From Thermoleophilia bacterium (GTDB lineage Bacteria; Actinomycetota; Thermoleophilia; Gaiellales; Gaiellaceae), in the NCBI GenBank assembly GCA_014534155.1, contig JACVSB010000032.1:1-11574 (forward strand): a stretch of 11,574 nt of DNA, read 5' to 3'. The notes below the pieces were generated by a model. That model had not been told where the DNA came from. It searched no databases and saw only the letters and a list, made by a program, of their open reading frames with translations. A program made the position numbers and the translations under genes. This document shows positions 6,558 to 11,574 of this stretch, piece by piece. Numbering within the stretch: the stretch's first letter is position 1; each line of letters opens with the position of its first letter.

Positions 6558-8354
6558 CTAGCGTGCGGGGAGCGTCGGCGCTCGCCGGGTGAGGCGCCGG
6601 AACGCGCCCGGGAGGAGGACGGCCAAGGCGACGAGGGCGAGCGAGGCGGCGAGGAGCATGGCGGCGAGCGCGTTCACCTCGGGCGTGATGCCGAACTTGA
6701 TCTGCGTGAAGATGTAGATCGGGAGCGTGTTGTGCCCGCCGATAAGGAAGAGCGTGATGATGAACTCGTCGAGTGAGAGCGTGAACGCAAAGAGCGCGCC
6801 GGCGAGCACCGAGGGCACGATCAGCGGGAGGACGATCGACCTCAGGCGGTGAAACGTGTTCGCGCCGAGGTCGGAGGCGGCCCGCTCGAGTGAGACGTCG
6901 AAGCCCTCGAGCCGGGTCGCGACGACGAGCAGGACGAACGGCGTCGTGAACACCGCCTGCCCGATGACCGCGGTCTGGGGGGACAGGCGGATGTCGAACG
7001 CGCTCGTGAAGAGGACGAGCAGGCTGACGCCGATCAGGAGCCCCGGGATCATGATCGGGAGCGTCATGAGCACGCGCACGCCGGCACGGAATGGAATTCG
7101 CGAGCGGACGAGAGGGAACGCTGCCGCCGTCCCGACGAGCGTGCTGATCAGCGTCACCTCCGCCGCGACCTGGAGCGACGTGTACAGCGCGTCCTGAATC
7201 TGGAAGTTCGAGAAGACCTGCTCGTACCACTGCAGCGTCCAACCGGTGATCGGGAGCGCTCCCGTGCGGTTGCCGTTGAAGCTGAGGAGGATCATCACCG
7301 CGATCGGAGCGAACAGGAAGACGTACACGGCGACGCCGTACAGTGCGAGCGAGACTCTCGCCAGATGCCGCCGCCGCGCGACGACGTCGACGCGCCCGGC
7401 CATGCCCGCCGCCGCCGCGTACGTCCCGCGCACCTGAAGGAACTGCCGGAAGAGCACGAGGAGGACGATGATCAGCACGGCGATGAGGAGCGACGCCGCA
7501 GCGCCGCGCGTGTACTGGGCGCCCATGAAGAAGTTCGCGATCAGGTTCCCGATCATCACGCCTCGGGTGCCGCCGACAAGCTGCGGGGTCAGGTACTCCC
7601 CGAGGACGGGGATGAAGACGAAGATCGCCGCCGTCATCACGCCGGGTCGAATCTGCGGCAGCAGGACCCGCCGGATCGCCGCGCGCGTCGACGCGCCGAG
7701 GTCCATCGCCGCCTTGAGGAGATCCCAGTCGAACCGCTCGAGCGATGCGTACAGGGTGAGCGCCGCGAACGGGAAGTAGAGGTAGACGAGGACGATGACG
7801 ACGGCGGGGCGGTTGTAGAGGAGGAACGAGACGGGCTCCTCCGTGATCCCCGTCCACTGCAGGAACCGGTTGATCGCACCGCGCTCCCCCAGGATCGTCT
7901 GCCACGAGTAGATGCGAAGCAGGTAGCTCGTCCAGAGCGGGAGGATGACGAGCACGAGCAGCGGCTTCTGCCACCTCGGCCGAACGTGCCGAACGAGCCA
8001 GTACGCGAAGGGAAACGCAAGCGCGATGGCGGCGATCGTGACGACCGCCGAGATCCAGACCGTCGCCCAGAGCGTCCGTGCGTACGTCGGGACGCTGAAG
8101 AAGTAGCGGTAGTTGCCGAGCGTCCAGTCGTGGACGAGCTTGTAGTCCACGACGCGCCAGAAGCTGTACGCGACGATCAGCGAGAACGGGACGAGGAAGA
8201 AGCCGCCGAAGAGGAGTACGGCGGGTATGAACCCGCCGTACTCCTCGAGGCGGTCGCGGAATCCCCTGAGCGAGCGCGCTTGCGGGGCGACCCGCCGGGC
8301 GGTGAGGCCCGACAGGCGCGCCGAGGCTCGCGGCGTCTTCGGCTCAGCCGCCAA
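6558..8354 (-). CDS. ABC transporter permease, fused PotB-like and PotC-like halves
   Basis: A 598-residue integral membrane protein, about twice the length of an ordinary PotB or PotC subunit. The N-terminal half (about 40-307) begins with the hydrophobic segment GGFIPAVLLFGGFFLVPF and carries an EAA-type loop, AAMDLGASTRAAIRRVLLP (215-233). The C-terminal half (about 332-585) carries RAASDLGANTFHRLRSIVLP (491-510), a second EAA loop. A basic, Ala/Gly-rich linker (about 308-330) joins them. Each half is expected to have about six transmembrane helices; together they form the whole pore, with the two EAA loops docking on an ATPase dimer. The polyamine/2-aminoethylphosphonate/Fe3+ class of importers is the closest family. 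TTG 8354 overlaps the binding-protein stop by 11 nt; no other start lies between it and the first membrane segment, and GAGG precedes it closely. No stop or frameshift separates the halves, so the fusion is in frame as given. Confidence 0.93.
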   Translation of the reverse strand: MAAEPKTPRASARLSGLTARRVAPQARSLRGFRDRLEEYGGFIPAVLLFGGFFLVPFSLIVAYSFWRVVDYKLVHDWTLGNYRYFFSVPTYARTLWATVWISAVVTIAAIALAFPFAYWLVRHVRPRWQKPLLVLVILPLWTSYLLRIYSWQTILGERGAINRFLQWTGITEEPVSFLLYNRPAVVIVLVYLYFPFAALTLYASLERFDWDLLKAAMDLGASTRAAIRRVLLPQIRPGVMTAAIFVFIPVLGEYLTPQLVGGTRGVMIGNLIANFFMGAQYTRGAAASLLIAVLIIVLLVLFRQFLQVRGTYAAAAGMAGRVDVVARRRHLARVSLALYGVAVYVFLFAPIAVMILLSFNGNRTGALPITGWTLQWYEQVFSNFQIQDALYTSLQVAAEVTLISTLVGTAAAFPLVRSRIPFRAGVRVLMTLPIMIPGLLIGVSLLVLFTSAFDIRLSPQTAVIGQAVFTTPFVLLVVATRLEGFDVSLERAASDLGANTFHRLRSIVLPLIVPSVLAGALFAFTLSLDEFIITLFLIGGHNTLPIYIFTQIKFGITPEVNALAAMLLAASLALVALAVLLPGAFRRLTRRAPTLPAR

Positions 8355-9474
8355 AGACCTCGTTGAACGCGTCGATGTAGGCCTGCGTGTCCCCCGACGG
8401 GCCCTTGAGCGTCATCTCGAACGCTCGCTCGGGCTCGTTGAAGTAGAAGCGGTCGGCGCGTTCCTTCTCGCCTCGGTCGACGAGGACCTTGTAGGCCTTC
8501 TCGTTGAAGAGCGGCCGGCCGTTGAAGATGAAGTTCTCCGCGATGTACTCGGCCTGCTCCATCGCGTCGAGCCACTTCAGCGTGGCGTCGTGCTTGTCGG
8601 AGACGCCGACAAGTGACTCGGCATCGGCCCACCCGACGGTTCCCTCGGACGGGACGACCGACTCGATCTCTGGACCGCCGCCTTCCTTGACGCGCACGTC
8701 GTACCCGAGGTTGCCGGTGGAGATCCACGCCTCCTCGTTCGTGAGAGCGCGAATCGCCTCCTGGTTCTGAGCCACGAGCTTGAGGACGTTGGGCTTCACC
8801 TGCGCGAGGAAGTCCTTCGCCCGGGAGATCTCGTCCGGGGTCATGTCGTACGGCTTCTTTGCGCCGGTCGCGGCGCCGGCGAACGCCATCACGTCCGTGG
8901 GCTGGTTCTCCATCGTGATCTTGCCGCGGTACTTGCGGTCCGTCAGGACCTCCCACGACGTCGGAGCGGGCGAGACGTGCTTCGGGTTGAAGAAGATGAG
9001 GATGCTCGACCAGCCGAACGGGTAACCCCAGTACTTCGAGCCGTCTTTCCAGAAGTCGACGTCCTTTGCCACCGAGTAGAGCTGGCTCGACGCCGGCACG
9101 TCGTCGAGGTCGAAGGACGTGATCATGTCCTCGGCGCCGTACTTGGCGATCCAGAGGGAGTCGCCCGAGACGACGTCGAGCTGCTCGGGCGCCTGCTGCA
9201 GCTTCAGGTACGCCTCCGAGTTGTCGCTGAAGAGCTGAGGGCGCGCACCGATCTTGGTCTTCGAGCGCACCTCGGCAAGCTGGTTCGGCTTGTCGATGTA
9301 GTGGTCCGACCACGTCATCCAGTTGAGCGTCGCGGGGCCGCCTCCGCCGCCGCCGCCACCACCCTCGCTGTCCCCTCCGTTCCCCCCGCACCCGGCCAGA
9401 TAGAGGCCGAGGGTCCCCGCCGCACTTGCCCGCAGGATCTCCGCGCGGGTCCAACGCCGCTCGAGCATCGTCAT
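8344..9474 (-). CDS. PotD-type extracellular solute-binding lipoprotein of the ABC importer
   Basis: A 376-residue precursor. The N-terminus has twin arginines (ERRWTRAEIL), then a hydrophobic stretch and the lipobox LAGC with Cys29, so export (possibly by Tat) and lipid anchoring outside the membrane are expected. A flexible linker with nine consecutive glycines follows. The mature part is a type 2 periplasmic-binding fold: NWMTWSDHY at the start, DVVSGDSLWIAKYG, YWGYPFGWSSILIFFNP, SWEVLTDRKYRGKITM, and EGTVGWADAESLV, which aligns with the PotD polyamine-binding loop that supplies a Trp and an Asp. Other PotD amine contacts look different by eye, so polyamine specificity is doubtful. ATG 9474 overlaps the ATPase stop as ATGA; ATG 9468 has better spacing from the GGAGG just upstream and is an equal alternative. 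It delivers the solute to the fused permease encoded next. Confidence 0.93.
   Translation of the reverse strand: MTMLERRWTRAEILRASAAGTLGLYLAGCGGNGGDSEGGGGGGGGGPATLNWMTWSDHYIDKPNQLAEVRSKTKIGARPQLFSDNSEAYLKLQQAPEQLDVVSGDSLWIAKYGAEDMITSFDLDDVPASSQLYSVAKDVDFWKDGSKYWGYPFGWSSILIFFNPKHVSPAPTSWEVLTDRKYRGKITMENQPTDVMAFAGAATGAKKPYDMTPDEISRAKDFLAQVKPNVLKLVAQNQEAIRALTNEEAWISTGNLGYDVRVKEGGGPEIESVVPSEGTVGWADAESLVGVSDKHDATLKWLDAMEQAEYIAENFIFNGRPLFNEKAYKVLVDRGEKERADRFYFNEPERAFEMTLKGPSGDTQAYIDAFNEVFGG
9337..9363 (-). repeat. Glycine-codon tract, (GGN)9, in the binding-protein linker
   Basis: Nine consecutive Gly codons (mostly GGC, with two GGT and one GGA) encode a flexible spacer 10-20 residues after the lipidated cysteine. 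Codon variation interrupts the tract, which makes slippage less likely. Such spacers are common on actinobacterial binding lipoproteins. Confidence 0.8.
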
Positions 9475-10664
9475 TCCTCCTCCCGTTCGGTCGTCCTCTC
9501 GCGGAGGACGATGGCGTCCTCGGCGTCCCAGTGGAGCCCCACGCCCGCGTTCGGCTCGAGGCCTATCGCCTGGGCCCGTTGCTTTCCGTACAGCGCTGCG
9601 ATCATCGGCGCCGGCACGCCGTCGCACTGGACGATCACCCGCGTGAAGGTCCCGAGGTAGGCCGTCCGCTCGACGCGTCCGTGCAGCGCGTCCGCCGGCC
9701 CGTCCCCGTCCGTAACGTGGATCGACTCCGGCCGCACCATCAGCGTCGCGGCTCCCGGGCTCGTGTCGGCCCCCGCTGAACCGGGCACGGAGCGCCCGTT
9801 CTCGAGCCGCACGGATCCGCTCTCGTCGACGACGACCGGTACGAAGTTCGACTCGCCGATGAAGTCCGCGACGAAGCTCGACCGGGGCCGGTCGTACACC
9901 TCCACCGGCGTACCGATCTGCTCGATGCGGCCGTCGTTCATGACCGCGATCCGGTCCGCCATGGTCATCGCCTCCTCCTGGTCGTGCGTGACGTAGACGA
10001 ACGTCGTGCCGACGCTTCGCTGGATCTGCGCGAGCTCGATCTGGAGCCGCTTGCGGAGCTTGAGATCGAGCGCGCCGAGCGGCTCGTCGAGGAGGAGGAC
10101 CGCCGGCTCGTTCACGAGCGCTCGGGCGACGGCGACCCGCTGCTGCTGACCGCCGGAGAGCTGACCCGGATACCGCTCCTCGAAGCCCTCGAGGCCGACA
10201 CGCTGGAGCGCCCGGGCGACTCGCTCTGCCGCCGCGGGCTTCGGTACGCGTGCCATCCGCAACCCGAACCCGACGTTGTCGCGCACGGTCATGTGCGGGA
10301 AGAGCGCGTACGACTGAAACACCGTGTTGACGCTCCTCAGGTGCGGCGGGACCCTGTCGACGCGCTCGCCGCGGATCCAGATCTCGCCCTGCGTCGGCTC
10401 GACGAAGCCGCCGATCAGGTTCAGCGTCGTCGTCTTTCCGCATCCCGACGGCCCGAGGAGGCAGAAGAACTCGCCGTCCCGCACGTCCAGGTCCGTCGGC
10501 TCGAGCGCACGCTCGCTGCCGTAGCGTTTCGCGACGCCGCGGAGCGAAATCGCGGCCGGGGCGTCCTCGGGGGCCGCAGGGGCCCCCGCTCGCGCCGACG
10601 CCGCCGTGACAACGCCTCCGTCCTCCCGGCCGGCTTCGCCGCGCACGCTTCCGCCGCGGGGCAC
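9471..10664 (-). CDS. ABC transporter ATP-binding protein, PotA-like
   Basis: A 397-residue ATPase from GTG 10664. Motifs in order: Walker A GPSGCGKTT (71-79), Q-loop FQSYALFPHMTV (116-127), signature LSGGQQQR (169-176), Walker B VLLLDEP (189-195) with D-loop GALD (197-200), and H-loop YVTHDQEEA (224-232). The C-terminal part (from about 290) is a TOBE-type domain with VMVRPESIHV, as in PotA/MalK/FbpC importers. It energises the fused permease from the cytoplasmic side. The N-terminus before ISLRGVAKRYG is unusually long and Ala/Pro/Gly-rich. Two GTG starts are possible: 10664, 1 nt after the LacI-type operator and parallel to the iolG-like gene, or 10646 (391 residues). Neither has a clear Shine-Dalgarno, and the frame is open further upstream into the regulator gene. 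First gene of the transporter operon; its end overlaps the binding-protein start by 4 nt. Confidence 0.93.
   Translation of the reverse strand: MPRGGSVRGEAGREDGGVVTAASARAGAPAAPEDAPAAISLRGVAKRYGSERALEPTDLDVRDGEFFCLLGPSGCGKTTTLNLIGGFVEPTQGEIWIRGERVDRVPPHLRSVNTVFQSYALFPHMTVRDNVGFGLRMARVPKPAAAERVARALQRVGLEGFEERYPGQLSGGQQQRVAVARALVNEPAVLLLDEPLGALDLKLRKRLQIELAQIQRSVGTTFVYVTHDQEEAMTMADRIAVMNDGRIEQIGTPVEVYDRPRSSFVADFIGESNFVPVVVDESGSVRLENGRSVPGSAGADTSPGAATLMVRPESIHVTDGDGPADALHGRVERTAYLGTFTRVIVQCDGVPAPMIAALYGKQRAQAIGLEPNAGVGLHWDAEDAIVLRERTTEREEE
9476..9484 (-). promoter_or_regulatory. Ribosome binding site for the solute-binding protein
   Basis: A purine-rich GGGAGGAGG on the minus strand, overlapping the last codons of the ATPase gene. 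Its GGAGG end is 1 nt from ATG 9474 and 7 nt from ATG 9468, so spacing alone favours the second ATG. Confidence 0.65.
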
Positions 10665-10665
10665 G

Positions 10666-10681
10666 TGGAAACGCTTACATA
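10666..10681. promoter_or_regulatory. LacI-family operator upstream of the ABC transporter operon
   Basis: The plus strand reads TGGAAACGCTTACATA, an imperfect inverted repeat with a central CG, matching the site at 3757-3772 at 14 of 16 positions. It overlaps the last three codons of the LacI gene, including its TAA, and ends 1 nt before the ATPase GTG at 10664. A protein binding here would block transcription of the transporter operon. On the minus strand the same bases give TATGTA, a possible -10 element. A TTGACT hexamer lies upstream (10700-10695) but only 13 nt away, too close for a standard promoter, so promoter details remain open. Confidence 0.7.
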
Positions 10682-11574
10682 GCCGGGATTTCCGAGTCAA
10701 GCGGAGGGGGCGCCGTCGAGCCTCGGAGGACGAGCTCGCCGTCGAGGAGCTCGCTTCGGAGGGGACGGGCACCGCCGGAGAGCAGGTCGAGGACGAGGTC
10801 GACCGCGAGCGCGCCGATCTCCTGCTTGGGCTGCCTGATCGTCGTGAGCGGCGGCTCGACGAACGCCGCGACGTCGATGTCGTCCATGCCGACGACCGAG
10901 ACCGCCTCGGGGACGGCGATCCCGAGCGCGTGCGCTGCGCGGAGCGCGCCGATCGCGACGAGGTCGTTGTACGCGAGGATGGCCGTCGCGCGGACCGCCG
11001 TCAGAACGTCGGTCGCCGCCGAGCGGCCGCCCTCGAACGTGTCGTCGCACGGGACGACGACGACGGGGCGGATTCCCTCCGCCTCGAGGACGCGCCGCGC
11101 GCCGAGCACCCGCAGCACGCTGGAGAGAACGGGCGGACCCGCGAGGATCGCGATCTCGCGGTGACCGAGCTCGAGGAGGTGCTTCGTCGCCGCCGTCGCG
11201 CCCCCCACGTCGTCGAACGAGACGTGCAGGCCGGCGAATCCGCTCCGCCGCTTCGCGGCCGCGAGCGCCGGCCCGGGCGGGAGCGAGCGCGCGACCTCGA
11301 GGTCGTGCGGCTCGACGGGCGGATCCCAGTCCAGCACGACGGTCGGGGGGCGCGTTCCGGGCTCGAGCCAGCGCGCCCGGACACCGGCCGCCGGCGTGGC
11401 GACGATCGCCTCGACGCGGTTGCGAAGGAAGAGCTCGAGCACCGTGTCGGAGCGGTCCGGATCTGCCTGTGAGCTCGCGAGCAGCACGGCGAACCCGCGC
11501 TCGGCCGCGCGCTTCTCGATCCCGACGACGACCTCGGCCCAGTAGCGGTCGCTCGTGGTCGGGATGAGGAGGCC
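10675..11574 (-). CDS. LacI-family transcriptional regulator (5' end outside window)
   Basis: The 299 C-terminal residues are present; the frame is open to the right edge. The roughly 60-residue helix-turn-helix and hinge-helix region that reads the operator is missing from view. What is seen is the periplasmic-binding-protein-like effector domain: GLLIPTTSDRYWAEVVVGIE at the edge, HLLELGHREIAILAGPP, the Peripla_BP_3 stretch AILAYNDLVAIGALRAAHALGI, then VSVVGMDDIDVAAFVEPPLTTIRQP, and a C-terminal LAVDLVLDLLSGG helix. Such regulators release or bind DNA when a sugar-like effector binds. The gene sits directly upstream of, and in the same direction as, the transporter operon, with a LacI-type operator at its 3' end, so it is the obvious candidate regulator of both operons in this window. 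Family assignment is firm; effector unknown. Confidence 0.93.
   Translation of the reverse strand, partial: GLLIPTTSDRYWAEVVVGIEKRAAERGFAVLLASSQADPDRSDTVLELFLRNRVEAIVATPAAGVRARWLEPGTRPPTVVLDWDPPVEPHDLEVARSLPPGPALAAAKRRSGFAGLHVSFDDVGGATAATKHLLELGHREIAILAGPPVLSSVLRVLGARRVLEAEGIRPVVVVPCDDTFEGGRSAATDVLTAVRATAILAYNDLVAIGALRAAHALGIAVPEAVSVVGMDDIDVAAFVEPPLTTIRQPKQEIGALAVDLVLDLLSGGARPLRSELLDGELVLRGSTAPPPLDSEIPAM

Noticed and set aside
6850..6864. A third operator-like word (gaaacgtgtt) inside the permease gene
   Set aside because: It matches only the GAAACG core, lacks the CATA end, and sits inside a coding region far from any start.
6556..7974. An upstream extension of the MBL frame to 1079 codons
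   Set aside because: It overlaps the permease gene in another frame with low-complexity Arg/Pro-rich translation. Family homology begins right at GTG 6555.
9337..9363. The Gly-codon tract as a phase-variable repeat
   Set aside because: The codons are mixed and the unit is a triplet, so length change would not shift the frame; a flexible linker explains it.
9475..10443. An upstream extension of the binding-protein frame to 699 codons
   Set aside because: It lies within the ATPase gene in another frame. The lipoprotein signal begins at ATG 9474/9468, behind a ribosome site.
10569..10587. GC-rich hairpin GGGGGCC-GCAGG-GGCCCCC as a terminator or attenuator
   Set aside because: It has no T-run on either strand and lies in the Ala/Pro-coding N-terminal extension of the ATPase; codon bias explains it.

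Overview
The window is GC-rich (roughly 70%) and almost wholly coding. Genes overlap or nearly touch, GTG and TTG starts are common, and third codon positions are mostly G or C. This fits a high-GC bacterium. An Actinomycetota lineage such as Thermoleophilia is my best guess, but only on base composition, start-codon use and gene style. No rRNA, tRNA, CRISPR array, insertion sequence or integrase is visible.

Reading right to left, since all but one gene is on the minus strand: a LacI-family regulator enters from the right edge (10675-11574; its DNA-binding N-terminus lies outside the window). It is followed by a four-gene transport operon. This encodes a PotA-type ABC ATPase (9471-10664), a PotD-type lipoprotein substrate-binding protein (8344-9474), a single 598-residue permease that fuses PotB-like and PotC-like halves (6558-8354), and a 606-residue protein with two tandem metallo-beta-lactamase domains plus a C-terminal beta-sandwich (4735-6555). 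One plus-strand gene (3787-4731) encodes a membrane-anchored protein with beta-propeller-like motifs. It converges on the transport operon with a 3-nt gap and diverges from a second minus-strand operon. That operon encodes an inositol-dehydrogenase-like Gfo/Idh/MocA enzyme (2753-3754), a second Gfo/Idh/MocA oxidoreductase (1600-2760), an aldo/keto reductase (623-1603) and a class III aminotransferase cut by the left edge (1-629).

The main structural observation is a pair of near-identical LacI-type operators, TGGAAACG(A/C)TT(G/A)CATA. One lies immediately upstream of the ATPase start (10666-10681) and the other immediately upstream of the iolG-like start (3757-3772). They match at 14 of 16 positions, have the central CG usual for LacI-family sites, and sit 1-2 nt from GTG start codons. 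They tie the transporter operon and the dehydrogenase operon into one probable regulon under the neighbouring LacI protein.

The likely role is regulated uptake and oxidation/transamination of a sugar-like, cyclitol-like or amino-containing solute. The parts are an ABC importer, two NAD(P)-dependent dehydrogenases of the sugar/inositol superfamily, an aldo/keto reductase, a PLP aminotransferase and an unusual double MBL hydrolase. The substrate cannot be read from the sequence. An amino sugar or aminocyclitol is a working hypothesis; polyamine transport is what the importer family name would suggest, but the other genes do not look like polyamine catabolism.
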